This document shows positions 25,700 through 38,169 of a stretch of DNA of 64,000 nt, one piece after another. The notes below the pieces were generated by a model. That model was not told the origin of the DNA and searched no databases. It worked only from the letters and a program-made list of their open reading frames with translations. Position numbers and translations under genes: made by a program. The DNA is from Cacajao melanocephalus. Its lineage: Eukaryota > Chordata > Mammalia > Primates > Pitheciidae. Within the stretch, counting starts at the first letter, position 1, and each line of letters starts with the position of its first letter. Location: NCBI GenBank assembly GCA_963573385.1, contig CAUYLG010065702.1:1-64000 (forward strand), in the 5' to 3' direction.

Positions 25700-27110
25700 C
25701 TTGAACCCTCAGGCTTCAGAAAAGCAGATAGAACAACCACGCCTTCAAAATGTAGCACCTAAATTAACAAATCAAACAACTCTCCAGAAGAAAGGAACTA
25801 TAGCAAAAAGATTTACCCACACTATGTCATAACAGAAACTTCTGGACAAGGCCCTCTCTTAACCAATAACCAAATGAAAATGCATGGCATAGAAACAATG
25901 CCAACAGAATACAGTTGAAAAAAAAATTAGCTTGCGAATGAAGAATCCAGTCATCAAGAAGACATAATCCAAACAGAATTTATTTCCCACAAGTACTTCA
26001 CACTATAAAAGAATTTAAAAGAAAATGAATTCAATAAAATAACTCAAAGACAAGATGATGAAACAAACTAAGGAAACTGAAGTGCAAAAGGGAAAAAATG
26101 AGAAACAAAAAATTATGTTATTATAGATCTAATATGTAAATTAAAAACAAAAAAACAAGTTAAAAATTGAAATTACAGCATGAAAAGTGTCTTAAAACAT
26201 GTATAAATGCAAAGAGAAAAAAGGACTAAAAGCTTAAAGCAAATTAAAAGAAATTGGAGAATGTAAATGGCAGATAAATGACATCTATCAATCATTAAAA
26301 AAACCAGAAAGAAATGGCATATGGAGAAAGAATACAAAAGTATTTCTTTAAATTTTGAATAAAACTAAATAAAAATTTTAGAACATATCTTCTAGTATGA
26401 AAGCTGTTATAGAATAACAAGCTAGGTATATTCTCATTAAGTTACTAAATTTTAAAGATGAAGTTAGAATTGTTGAAGCATCCAGGCAGTAAAATCAAAT
26501 CAACATTAAAAGAGAAAGAAAAAAACACACTTTGGCTTCACACTTGGCTTTTTGAAAAGTAACATTCAAAATCAGAAAGTGATGGAAAATATTCACAAAA
26601 ATCTCAAGGGGGAAAAAGCATGGCTTTATATTGTAATAATGATTCAATAATTACTCCAATAGAAAAGCAATGGCCCAGGCCAGGCGCGGTGGCTCACACC
26701 TGTAATCCCAGCACTTGGGAGGCCAAGGTGGGCAGATCACTTGAGGTCAGGAGTTCAAGACCAGCCTGGCCAATGTGGTCTGTCTCTACTAAAAATTAAC
26801 TGGGCATGGTGGTACATGCTCTTAATCCCAGCTACTTGGGAGGCTCAGGCAGGAGAATCACCTGAACCAGGAAGGCAGAGGTTGCAGTGAGCTAATACGG
26901 GGTAACAGAGCAAGACTCTGTCTCAAAGAAAGAAAAGAAAAGTAATGGACAGACATTCCCAAGCATGTAAAACCACTGAGCCTTCTTGAACAAACAATTG
27001 AAAAACTGATGAACAAGAGAAAATCCAAGTACACGTTTTGAAAATGATGATGCTTCCTCAAAAAGAGTAAGAATTAGCATTGACTGTAAAATACAGAAAT
27101 TAAATAGAAT
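25700..27110 (+). mobile_element. HAL1/L1M-like LINE fragment, split by an Alu
   Basis: Plus-strand A-rich LINE sequence related to HAL1 or L1ME, a lineage with an ORF1-like frame. The match is clearest at 26470-26660 and, after the Alu, at 26950-27060. Everything is out of frame. The left boundary is uncertain. Confidence 0.55.
26661..26948 (+). mobile_element. Alu with 3' internal deletion, near-perfect duplication
   Basis: Alu from 26678 to about 26935. Flanks agaaaagcaatgg (26661-26673) and agaaaagtaatgg (26936-26948) differ at one base. The right arm has lost the usual region between gagctaa and aacagagcaag near 26890-26905, about 30 bases. It interrupts the HAL1/L1M copy. Confidence 0.92.
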
Positions 27111-28064
27111 GCTTGGAACATGACAGATCTAAAATATAGTATAAATGTTATAAAAATTTCTAACACAGTAGAAATAATCTCAATCAAAATCAGGAGGCTC
27201 AAGAAAGAGAGATGGGACAAAGAGTCACTTTGTTAATCACCTTAGCTTTCACAGTGTATCAGTCTATATTATCAATTTAACTATATTGTATAATTGAAAA
27301 AAAATCATACTTCTTGAATTTTCTAATCTTTTTATTAACCTTAGTGTTAGAGACTAATACTTCTGGTGAAGAAATCTTTATATCTTTATCTTTTATTTGA
27401 AATCGATTAATTTCAGAAATTTCACTTTAACTCTTTCTATTTAAAGTACAATTGAACACATTTTACTTTAGAAGAGCATGATTCCAATGTTATTAAATAT
27501 TTGCCTCATACATGAAATACATATATATACATTCATGATACAAATAGAAAGAGAAAGATTTCTTTTTCTGCCTGCATATATATTTAGTAAGATTCAAAAA
27601 TGACTACTAATATTAAAATTTCAATTAGTTTGAGTTGTAGAGTTTGAGGATTTCTTTTCTACTTTCTACTTTGAAGCTGTCTGCTCTGCTTAAATGTTTT
27701 ATAATAACCTGATATTCATTTTATATCAATAAGAGTATTTGCTTTGTATTTTTAAAATTCAAATGAACTAAGTTGGGGCCCTCAGTCAATATTCTGACCA
27801 AAATGTGAAGAAAAATATTACTAATCATCTAGGACAGTTTTTCTATGTCCAATCGTTCTAATAAATTTGGGCTGAGTTTGCTTAAATCATTGTCATGCTT
27901 CTTGTAAGTAATATTATACATTAGTTACTTTGAAGACCAGGAACAAGGCACATAGTTCTTTGCATTGGATTAAGATTTTTCTCTGCAAAAATTCAGTGAG
28001 AATTCTCTTATCGATAAAAGAAAATTGAACCCATTGTTAGCATCTGGACCAACAGACAATCATT
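27111..28064. other. No gene recognised
   Basis: AT-rich sequence, possibly with more diverged LINE, but nothing assignable. Confidence 0.5.
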
Positions 28065-28275
28065 TGTTGAGCATCTATTTTGGGTTTGCCTGTATAACAT
28101 GTCAACGAGCTTGATGTTTCAGATCTTCATCATTAATTGTTTACAAACTACTGAAAACATAAGTATTATCATCATCACATTTTAAAATGAGTAAAAATCA
28201 GACTTAGAAATGTCTAAGGTAACACAGATAATAAATGGTGAAACCAAGAATCAAAACCAAGATCTATTTGCCATA
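28065..28275 (-). mobile_element. MIR SINE
   Basis: Shows the antisense MIR core order: a tattatcatcatcacatttt block, then a diverged aaactgaggc-type segment, ggtaacacag, and a gaatcaaaaccaagatct end. Ancient and heavily diverged. Confidence 0.7.
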
Positions 28276-28557
28276 ATCGTGATCTTCAGTTAGATTTTGA
28301 AAAATTCATGCCTGTGTGTCTCTCTAGTGTAACCAGTTTGCCAAATACAACCTCTGTTCTTTGGACATTAGTAGCCTTACAACCCTATTTCTTGCTGCTG
28401 CCGATGACACCCATTGTCAGACTAGATCCCATTGTTGTCTCACTTCTTAAGGTTATTAAAGCCTTATTCAAATCATTGTTTAGTGAATTGCTTACCAAAA
28501 CGTAAGTCATGTGCCCACATCCTATTCATAAGGAAATGTATGTCCAGCATTCTCAGC

Positions 28558-28863
28558 TTTTTTTTTTTTTTTTTTTTTTTATGAGACAGAGTCTCACTCT
28601 GTTGCCCAGGCTGGAGTGCAGTGACGTGATCTCGGCTCACTGCAACCTCCGCCTCCCGGGTTCAAGCAAGTCTCTGCTTCAGCCTCCCGAGTAGCTGGGA
28701 TTACAGGCACCTGCCACCTTGCCCGGCTAATTTTTTTGTGTTTTTAGTAGAGACAGGCTTTCACCGTCTTGGCCAGGCTGGTTGTGAACTCCTGACCTTG
28801 TGATCCATCCACCTCAGCTTCCCAAACTGCTAGGATTACAGGCGTGAGGCACAGCACCCAGCC
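28558..28863 (-). mobile_element. Full-length Alu, minus strand
   Basis: Long uninterrupted T tract (28558-28580) then antisense Alu to 28863. The low divergence and long homopolymer suggest a younger AluS or AluY. No convincing target-site duplication. Confidence 0.93.
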
Positions 28864-29029
28864 TCATCTTCTTTATTGGATGTGAAATCTACCTTTTGAA
28901 GAGTATGAGCCTACAATCAGAAGAAGCTCAGGTTTTAGCCAGCCCAAAATAATAAAAACGCCTAATATATTCTTCTTCTTTACCCTCCCTTACTTATGTC
29001 TTATTAACGGTTTGTTACGGAGCAATTGG

Positions 29030-29340
29030 AAAAGGATGATTCTTTCAATAAATGATGCTAGGTTCTGTCTAGATATAGAAACGTGAAAAAATAAACTAAT
29101 CTCTACCTCATCTCACACACACACACACACACACACGATTCCAGGTGAATTGTTAAGTTGAAATCATAGTGCTAAAACAACAAATTTCTAGAAGATAGAA
29201 GAATATTTTTATGTTCCTGGAGTAGGCAGATATTATTTAAAAGAGACCCAAAAATTGCTAGTTACAGAGTAAAGGACCAGCAAAGTACACTACTTTAAAA
29301 CTTAGAATTTTATTCATGAAGAGACATTATTAAGCCAAAG
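29030..29340 (+). mobile_element. L1M ORF2 C-terminal fragment
   Basis: Plus-strand sequence follows the L1 ORF2 C-terminal region: ataaatgatgctagg at 29049-29063, the block usually containing tatctcacacc replaced by a CA repeat, then gtgctaaaac and a diverged tail. Stops in all frames. Confidence 0.75.
29114..29136. repeat. (CA)n microsatellite arisen inside L1 sequence
   Basis: About 11-12 CA units at the point where L1 ORF2 normally reads tctcacacc, suggesting the repeat grew from that seed. Confidence 0.95.
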
Positions 29341-29899
29341 AGTATAAAAAGTATAACAAGTATAGTAATCCTGTATAAGACTACAGTCATCATGTAATGC
29401 TCACAAATACTAGGTCTTAAGGGGTTCTCTCCTACTTGCATGCCTTATGGGGCCTTTACAGACACTTTAATTGGCCCTGCCCTCATCTTTGAATCCCATG
29501 AGCATCGTCTTCTTGCCCTGCTTCTTTGATGTAAAGTGATTTCTTTGGTCAGAGACATGTTGTTTGAAATATCTTAATCCAAAGTCCATGTCAGCCATGA
29601 TTCTTTTAGCTACAATTAACAGACAACCCAACAAGAATGTGGCATTAACAGAGAAGACATCTATTATTTCATTTAACAAAAGTTGGGTGCTAAGGTTGTT
29701 ACAGAATTGGTTAGTTGAACAGCTCACAAAGCTCTTAAGTTGCTTTTTTGTTGCCTTTATGGTCAAAAACCACCATCACATTCAGAAAAGAAATGCTTTT
29801 TATACATAAGAATAAGGAAAATTCACTTCTCCGGAGACTTTCTCCCTCATTTTGTTAGCTAGAATTTGGTCTCCTGTCCATTTATAATAAAATATAATA
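29341..29899. other. Unassigned, possibly an old interspersed repeat
   Basis: No gene: overlapping frames on both strands (29467-29766, 29564-29809) lack domains. The segment 29595-29790 has the look of a dispersed old repeat but was not identified. Confidence 0.45.
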
Positions 29900-30165
29900 T
29901 AATGATGATGGGCAAAGAACATAAGCTAACCTGCCTAGGTCCCACTTCTATCACTTCCTAAATGTGTGGAGGTTTCTTATTCTCCCTGGGAATCAGTTTT
30001 CTCATCTGTAAAATGTGGATAAGAATGGTTTCTAGATCATACAATTAAATAAATTAAAACATGTAAAGCTCTTAAATTCATGCCAGGCAACTAAGAATCA
30101 CAGAGGAAATGTTCACCAATATTTTTATCATCATTACCATCATCATTTTTATTATTATTCCCAAA
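29900..30165 (+). mobile_element. MIR SINE, near full length
   Basis: Sense MIR order is clear: cacttctatcacttcc, then cagttttctcatctgtaaaa (29994-30013), then aattaaaacatgtaaagctc and a trailing ATT-rich end that merges with ATC/ATT low complexity at 30117-30165. Confidence 0.85.
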
Positions 30166-31164
30166 TCATTCTTTGGCAAGGAAAATAGAATCACCACGAT
30201 AGTTACCAAATCCTATCCTAGGAGTGCGGGACACCCAGTCTCTTCTGAGGAACATGGCAGCCTGATACCTGCACAAGTCTTAGTGCCAACAGTAAAACAG
30301 AAGGCCACATATGGCACAGCCTTATTCTCATTTGCATGGTCAAAACTGCAAAAGCAATCATGCTACACTTCCTGTATTCATTATTCTCAAATGTTTAATG
30401 TAAACAAGTTAATTGCTCTTCAACGTTAGAAGAGAGAGATCAATATTAATAAAGCTTTCGCACAAAATGCCTGACAATCACACATGCAGCATACAATACA
30501 ATATCGCACACTCAAGAAATATGAAGTCAGTAATCAGACTATTGACCAGGCAAAAAACTCTGACCTCATTTTCCAGCCCCATCGTTGAAAGAATTTTTTG
30601 TTTTGAGTAGCAAAATCTCCACATTTCAAGTCTCTAATAAAATAGTTTCTAGCACACTATGAACCTATGCATCTCTTGCCCAAAAATTTCTTCCCAGTTT
30701 CATCGGACCATCTGTTAAAGAAGTACAGAATTCATTGTCTCATTGTTTTCCCTTGCCGAATACTCATTAATAAGAAAATAGTAGTTTTCTTTCACAAAAC
30801 AGTGGTTTCCAGATAGATAGTTATTGATAGGACAAATAATTATATTGCCTGAAGTCATGTTTACGCAGTGCATAACAATAGGCTGGTAAATGATCTGGTG
30901 TTTTGGGTCACTTTCAAGATTCAGTTGGATCACTGTGAAATTGAAATAAGGATTCTGCAGGTTTCACACGAAGCAAAAGTCAATGAAAACTTCAATTCAT
31001 TGATAACGCAGAGAAATAGACGTAAGTCCACATGCGTCTGTTTCTGTGTTCTCTTCCTTACTTCTGTAGGGAAGATGTGCTGTATCTCCTAATGACTTAG
31101 TTGAGGCAAAAATGTCTATAAAGATAATCATATATATCAATAACAATGCACTAAGATTAAGTTC
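30166..31164. other. No gene recognised
   Basis: Single-copy-looking DNA. Several 60-106 codon frames on both strands overlap one another and have no domain or splice context. Confidence 0.5.
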
Positions 31165-31370
31165 TTGCTATGTGTCAATCCCTGTTTTAATTGCTTTATA
31201 TCATGTCACTTCAATCCAGTCAGCAAAGTGTGAAGTAGACAGTGCTATCAGCCCATTTTACAGATATATCGGAGCAAAATACAGTGCCTGGTACAAAATC
31301 ACTCAGCAAGTTAGGGACAGTGCCAGAGTTTAGAGCCCAGGACTTTCCTCCACTCTCAACTGCATCCCTA
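31165..31370 (-). mobile_element. MIR SINE
   Basis: Antisense MIR with cttgctatgtgtcaatccct at 31164-31183, cccattttacagatat near 31252 and a cagagtttagagcccagga end near 31323. The overlapping short frames are not genes. Confidence 0.8.
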
Positions 31371-31854
31371 AAAATGAGAAAGGCTACAGTGGTGCAAATT
31401 GGACTTGTTTGCTGTACTGTCCAGTCCAAACCTCATGCTGAAGACATGTGGTTTTGAGGCTTTAATATTATTACATTGGCAGTCACTCTTTACTAAGACA
31501 GATTTTGTTAAACAGATGTAGATGATCCACAACCTTTCCAGACTAAAAATTGTGATATTATTAACAAAAGTATATTTTCAAAGAACTGTCCATTTTCTAG
31601 AGTCTGCATAATAGATGTAGACCAAATATTTATATAACAGCTATTAGAAAGTCCTTGTCAAAATGATGTTGCACTTATATTTTATTAAGATGAAATGTTT
31701 TCTACATGGCATTTTCAACTCAGACAGAATATCCTACCCCTGAAAATCAAACCTGAGATCACCTTTTATATCACACTTCTAACAATAACCTCAAATCTTA
31801 TGCTTTAAAAATCTTTTTCCATCATTTGTCTCAAAACACATAATCATGATTATA
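31371..31854. other. No gene recognised
   Basis: AT-rich sequence with no repeat assigned. Confidence 0.5.
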
Positions 31855-32275
31855 GAACGTTTACTAGTTAGGTGCCAACAAATATCTGCTGAGAGACTAC
31901 TTTTAGCTAAACACTGTACTAGGCACTAGGGAAAGAATGAGTAAAAAAAGAAAAGTCCTTGTCCTCATGGAGCTTATATTCTGATAGGAAATACAGATAA
32001 TAAAAGAAGTAAACAAATAAATGAATCCACTAGATATTATAAGTGCTGCCATGATCATGACTGGGGGATGAGAAACAGGTTGTATGATCAGAAAAGACCA
32101 TTCTGACAAAAATAACATTAAAAGATGAGAAGACATTGGCCATCTGAAAAAAAAGAGAGAGCGTTCTAAGGGGAAGAAAGAATGTGTACCAAGATCCTGA
32201 GCAGAAGAGAGGGGCTTATTTTTAAAGATAACCAGTGTGTTTGGAACGTGGCAGGAGAACACATGGATGAGCATA
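31855..32275 (+). mobile_element. L2 LINE 3' portion
   Basis: Follows the L2 3' region: cactgtactaggcactaggg (31911-31930), tcctcatggagcttatattc (31962-31981), ataagtgctgccatg near 32039, and a later purine-rich part with a ggcaggagaac end. A 126-codon reverse frame (31903-32283) is antisense L2 sequence, not a gene. Confidence 0.8.
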
Positions 32276-33774
32276 ATTCTCATTATTCTATTTATCCATA
32301 TTCTGCTGTCCTGAACTGCTGATATGAGTCAGTCACTACGCTCCAGTTCTCTGTCCAGGGACTAAGCTATAAATGCCACTCCTCATGAGACATACATTGC
32401 AAATTCACCATCAGCCCTTGTAGAGGTCAAGGGGCATCTGCAGACTGAAAAAGCCAATAAACACAGGCTTAGGGGATGAGCATTTACAGCGATGAGCGAT
32501 GTGTGCACGTGATCGCTCAGAGAAAGGCCGTAAAAGTATGGAACACTAACTCAGGAGGCACATCTTCCTTTCTGAGCCATGTATCTGGGGCAGGAATCCT
32601 CCATGTCTTTCTCTTTAATGTCCCTCTGACCTAACTTAGAAGCACTGGTTGGATCTGCCTGCAACTTCCAACTCCTTTCCCAAAGAGAAATCTGTCAGTA
32701 TGCACACTGCTTGCTTTTAGTGTGATCTCTGATAGGGCTGAAAATCTTTCTAAACAAATCTTGGCATCTCTTGCTTTCATAGTTTCAGCAAGTTAATTAT
32801 TCTTCCATAAGATGCCATTTCCTGGGATTCAGGGAGCTGACATTGCTTCATGTTAATTTATGCAAGGCTGAACAGTTACATTGATTAGACAACTCCACGG
32901 CACCAGGTCTTGATGCTTGCGGAGTTGCTCTCTTTGAATTTCATTGCAGTTAAATGACAGAGAAGTGAGGCTGGTATGCCTCTACCATCACCTTTGTGAA
33001 AGTTCAATGGGCTTTTATAAGGTTCTTGTTAGGAATGGGTATTATTTCTATGTAATACTCTGAAGAGAATCTTCTTAATAAATTTCAGTAGTACCAAAGC
33101 TTATGTGGAAGAAGTTGCTCATGCAGAGCAACATAGACCCTTTCAGGATAAGAGTTCTGTATATAATGAAGAGTATTCCATTGAAAGTGGCATTTTTAAG
33201 AATGGTGGTGATGTGAGGCCCACCTAGGAACTGACTGGGGAAAAGTGCTCTGGTGAATGACTGGCATTTCTGCACGAGCTGAAAACACAGCGATAGAATC
33301 CATCAAAGCAGCTGTAGAACAGGGCATAGCACAGAGGAGCTGAAGAAGATGATGAGGTTATTGATTGGCAAACAGCCCACCTTGCCACACTGTTTAAGTA
33401 AGCACAGTGACCACCTTTCTAACTTTCCATTTTATAAACCTCGCATTATACCTCAAGACAGTTTTGTTTGCTTATGTACACCTTTGAAGACCACAGAGAA
33501 CTTCAAAATGCCACTCCAGAGAAATTCACTAGGACTTCTAACTCTGGGATTTTCATAGAACAGGAAAGATGTCCAAGATGATGCCTAAAGAAGGAATGAT
33601 TAGGACTCCACTATCTAATATTCCATTTCCAATAGTTGCCTGCAGTAATTTTGGCTGTTATTCCTTGTCATTACCTCAAACTTTCTTTAAAAATCTGCTA
33701 TTATCATCAGCTTTGGTTAGTGATGCACTAGAGAAATAAAGAAAGTAAGAAATGGGTCTTTATTGCACACAAAG
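32276..33774. other. Non-repetitive DNA with a candidate conserved element
   Basis: No coding exon supported. The stretch 32760-33020 has the ordered, mixed-motif texture of a conserved enhancer: aagttaattattc (32790-32802), tgttaatttatgcaaggctg (32852-32871), cattgattag (32880-32889). The rest is unassigned. The conservation claim is inference only. Confidence 0.3.
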
Positions 33775-33954
33775 AGGAGAACAGACTTTCTAATAACCAG
33801 ATATCATGAGAATTCAGTCACAAGACAGCAGTAGGTGCTAAACCACTAGAAACCACCCCCCCCCCGCCCAATCAGGTTTCACTTTCAACACTGGGGATTA
33901 CAATTCAACATGAGATATGGGTTGGGACACAAATCCAAGCCATATCATTCCACC
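33775..33954 (-). mobile_element. THE1/MST LTR, truncated 3' LTR of a MaLR unit
   Basis: The element lies on the minus strand, so this is its 3' LTR. Only about 180 bp remain, aligning to the right half of the partner LTR at 35544-35955 (shared ctaaaccactagaaacc-type block, gattacaattcaacatgaga and the terminal ccatatca). The part expected left of about 33775 is absent and replaced by unrelated sequence. A C9 run sits at 33857-33865. Confidence 0.85.
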
Positions 33955-35543
33955 CCAGACTGTCCCAAATCTCACGTTGTTTTCATATTTCAAAACACAA
34001 TCATGCCTTCCCAACAATACCCCAAAGTCTTAACTCATTCCAGCATTAACTTGTCATCTGAGACAAGGGAAGTCACTTTTGCCTATGAGCCTCTAAAATC
34101 AAAAACAAGTTAATTACTTCCAAGATACAACGGGGGGTACAGGTACTGGGTAAATGTTTCCATTCCAAAAGGGGAATACTGGTCAAAACAAAGGGGTGAC
34201 AGGCCCCATGCAAGTCCAAAACCCAGCAGAGCAGTCATTAAATGTTAAAGCTCCAAAAGAATCTCCTTTGACTCCCTGTCTCACATCCAGGCAACACTGA
34301 TGCAAGGAGTGGGCTCTCAAGGCCTTGAGCAGCTCCATCCCCGTGACTCTGCAGGTTACAGCCCCTGTGGCTGCTTTCATGGGCTGACATGGAGTGCCTG
34401 TGGCTTTTCCAGTGCAAGCTGTCTGTGGATCTACCACTCCGGGGTCTGGAGGACAATGGTCCTCTCCTCATAGCTCCACTAGGCGTGCTCCAGTGGAATC
34501 TCTGTGTGGGGGAGCCAACTCTACATTTTCCCTTTGCACTGCCCTAGTAGAGGTTCTTCACAAGAGTTCTGCCCTCCTGTAGCAGACTTCTACCTGGACA
34601 TCCAAGCATTTCCATACATCCTCTGAAATCCAGGTGGATGCTCCCAAACCTTAACTCTTTCCCTCTGTGCATGTGCAGGCTTAACACCATGTAGAAGCCA
34701 CCAAGGCTTAAGGCTTGCACCCTCTAAAGCAATGGCCAGAGCTGTACCTTGACCCCTTTTAGCTATGGCTGGAGAAGGAGCAGCCTGGAAGCAGGACATC
34801 ATGTCCCAAGACTGCACACAGCAGCAGGGCCCTGGGCCTGGCCCACGAAATCATTCTTCCTTCCTAGGCTTCTAGGCTTGTGATGAGAGGGCTGCCATGA
34901 AGTTCTCTGAAATGTCTTGGAGGCATATTCCCCATTGTCTTGGCTATTAAACGATAGTTCCGCTTTGTTTATACAAATTTCTGCAGCCTTCTTAAATTTC
35001 TCCCCAGAAAATGAGTTTTTCTTTACTACAACATGGCCAGGCTGCAAATTTTCCAAACTTATATACTTTGCTTCCCTTTAAAATATAAGCTCCTGTTTCA
35101 TATGATCTCTTTGCTCACGAATATAAGCATATTAGAAGCAGCCAGGACACTTCTTGAGCACTTCACTGCTTAGAAAGTTCTCCTGCCAGATACCCTAAAT
35201 CATCTCTCTCAAGTTCAAACTTCCACAGATCTTAGAGCAGGGGGACAATGCTGCCAGTCTCTTTGCTAAAACATGGCAAGAGTGACCTTTACTCCAGTTC
35301 TCAATAAGTTCCTCATTTCCATCTGAGACTACCTCATCCCAGATTTCATTGTCTATATCACTATTAGCATTTCGGTTACAACCATTTAGCAAATCTCTTT
35401 GAAGTTCTAAACTTTTCCACATCTTCCTGTTTCTTCTGAGCCCTCCAAACTGTTCCAACTTCTGCCCATTACCCAGTTCCAAAGTTGCTTCCACATTTTC
35501 AGGTATCTTATAGCAATGCCCCACTTCTCTGGTTCTACTTTTC
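33955..35543 (-). mobile_element. THE1/MST internal region (MaLR, non-autonomous ERV-L relative)
   Basis: About 1.6 kb of MaLR internal sequence on the minus strand, collinear from the LTR edge at 33955 through the typical caagtccaaaacccagc, gaaatccaggtgg and tttccaaacttatat segments to the 5' LTR edge at 35543. MaLR internal regions carry only a degenerate gag-like frame. Short frames here, up to about 109 codons on the minus strand, are its remains with many stops. Not functional. Confidence 0.9.
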
Positions 35544-35955
35544 TGTATTAGCTCATTCTTGCATTGCTATAAAGAACTACCTAAGAATGGGTAATTTGTA
35601 AAGAAGAGACATTTAATTGGCTAATGGTTCTGCAGGCTCTACAGCAAGCATGGCTGGGAAGCCCTCAGGAAACTTACAATATGATGGAAGGCGGAGAGAA
35701 AGGAAGTACATCTTCAGATGGCCAGCAGGAGAAAGCAAGACAGAGAGCACGTGCTCTCAAAAGGGAGAAAGCGCTACACACTTTCAAGCAACCAGATCTT
35801 GTGAGAACTCCAACACAAGACAGCACTAGGATGATGGTGCTAAACCATTAGAAACCACCCCCATGATCTAATCACATCCCACCAGGCTTCACTTCCAACA
35901 CGGAATTACAATTCAACATGAGATTTGGGTGGGACTATAAATCAAAACCATATCA
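35544..35955 (-). mobile_element. THE1/MST LTR, 5' LTR of the MaLR unit
   Basis: Complete LTR on the minus strand from tgtattagctc (35544) to aaccatatca (35955), with gagcacgtgctctc at 35747-35760 containing an E-box cacgtg. It matches the truncated copy at 33775-33954 and pairs with the internal region between them. Such LTRs can act as promoters in primates, but nothing here shows activity. Confidence 0.9.
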
Positions 35956-37209
35956 AACAGTTTGCAGATAGGAAACTAGGAGAATTCATTAGAAGAGGAG
36001 GTCAGCAAACAATGCCAAGAAATAAGAATCACTAAATTTTCTGCAATACAAAGGGTGGAGGCTTAGACGTTCTATCAAGATACTAAAGGAAAGAGGACTC
36101 AAGAAAGTTGAAGGATGTGGGGTCACTCAGGTTACAGATGATTGGTTTAAATAAATGCATTGGGTACAAATTTCAGTCCATAATTAAAGGGTGCAATTTT
36201 TTGCTATTACAACAACTTGGTTTCTGTTGTAAACTTTGGCTTTGTGGTGGAAAGTTAATATAACTGCTTTCCAGGTTGCATATAAGTTTCCAGTGAATAT
36301 GGAATGCCTGTGAAACAGAGAAATACCTCCTCTTGGTCTTGTTCATCCTGTTTTTATGTTGGCTGCCAAAGAGGAAGGCCTTATTCTCTCCTGGAGTCTT
36401 GTGTGGTTCAAGGGGGAAACTAAATCTGGTTGTACTGGCCCCTTCTAGCTGGTTTATCAGAGTTGGTTAATTTAGTGCCTTCTGCAAATGTACCACTACT
36501 TCCTTCTCCACACTGGAATATGCAGCACCTCTGTAAGGCCAGCATGATGCAGTGCTAAGTATTCCATGTCTCTGGAAAATTCTGGAGTGCAGAGGGCCTT
36601 CCTTTCCCTAACCCAGGAGTGGGAGAAGTGGATGCAAACAGGAACCTTGCTTTTATATCATCAACTTTCCCTTTGGGCCTGAGATTTTTACAACAGGAAA
36701 GTCAATACTTTCAAAACCCTCCAAAAGCTTTCCTCTGCTGTTCTGTAGTATCATAAACTCCTCTGAGGCAAGGATTGAGAGTTGGCTGAAAAGATGGAAG
36801 GATGGGGGGAGAACCACAAAAAAGTAGAAATATTCATATTTTTTAAAAGTCATGTCCCCATTACATAAGGAAATAAGTTTTTTTTTTGTAAAAGACAAAG
36901 GGTTTATAAGATCCAAAGAGAAACCAGAGTATGAAGAAATGTTTTTTGGCAATTCATTAATCAATTAGTTTGTCCCACAATAAAGGAGCTATCCCATTAT
37001 TCCTTGCAAGGCTCTGGCTTCTTCCATGTGATGATAGAAAGCATGCTAATGGTCTGCTCATTTGATTGTTCCTGAGCCCCAACCCACTCTCTGAGTCTAT
37101 AAAATCTACCTCTGGAACATTCGGTCTTTCAAGTTCTTAACAAGTTATAAGTAAACAGTAATTCCTGAATAGGCTTAATTTAAAATGAAATTAGTTTGCT
37201 AGCTTTAGT
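35956..37209. other. No gene recognised
   Basis: No repeat or exon assigned. The 103-codon reverse frame at 36653-36964 has no recognisable domain. Confidence 0.5.
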
Positions 37210-37350
37210 ATTCGTTTATTTGTCCCGATACTGAGTACCTACTTTGTGCAATGTGCTAAGGAAACAGCACTGAAGAAACAAACAGACAAAGCCCTATATA
37301 GACATTCCAGGGAAAGAAACAGACAATACACAAACGAACAGGTTAACCTC
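37210..37350 (+). mobile_element. L2 LINE fragment
   Basis: Contains the L2 3' phrase gagtacctactttgtgcaat (37233-37252) followed by a run of acagacaa words typical of the next L2 segment. Confidence 0.7.
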
Positions 37351-38169
37351 CTTACCCAATCACCCTTACCCTTTTAATCCACTAGGGGACTTTTCAGCTA
37401 ACACTAGAATCTGCTACATTTTTAAGTAAGCTGATTTTGACTAATAAAAACAAGTTTACCTATGTTCCTGACAGCAACATGGCAAATACTTCCTCGCCTC
37501 TTTTAGCATCTTCACCTTCTCCAATCTATTTGCTTCTCACTTCACATAATGGCCTTGGGATGGCATTGCAGGAATTACAGCATTCTCCAAAAGAGAACAT
37601 CTGTCCCAAAGTTATATGGCTAGCTGTCTTTGTAAGAAAGGCAGGTCTTGAAACTGACTTCTAACTCTCTTTGATAATAAAATTCCTGATAATAAAAAAT
37701 GCCTTTTTCCCATTTCTCAAAACTACACGTTAACAAAAGGTCACAAGCTGGCTCCAGTTCCCTGTGTACTTTGCAAGGTAATATTGTTCTGAAAAGAAAA
37801 GCTTAATGTAAAGGTCAAGATACAAAATCTATTTTTCCTGACTATAAGCTATCGAACATTTCCTGAGATTCATGAGCCATGCTTTAGTAGACTGGATAGT
37901 ACCAATGTTCCTTTAAACTAATGAGAATTTTTAAGTATGACAAAAGAAAACAAAGCTAGCTACACAAAAGTCTACTGAAGGCTGCATCAAGTCAAATCTC
38001 TGAAATTGACTTATGTTCATCATCTTATTTCATAAACATACTCATACATGAAACCAAATACACTTTACATGGCTTTGTGTAATGAGGGTAATTCAAATAA
38101 AATTTTGTTAAGATTTTTCCAACAAAGGTGACTCTAAATTTGAATAAATGGAATTCTAGTATCAAAAAT
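37351..38169. other. No gene recognised
   Basis: Single-copy-looking AT-rich DNA leading into the inverted-repeat region. Confidence 0.5.

Noticed and set aside
31903..32283. 126-codon reverse-strand frame with hydrophobic stretches, resembling a membrane protein
   Set aside because: It lies antisense to an L2 element; hydrophobicity follows from T-rich codons.
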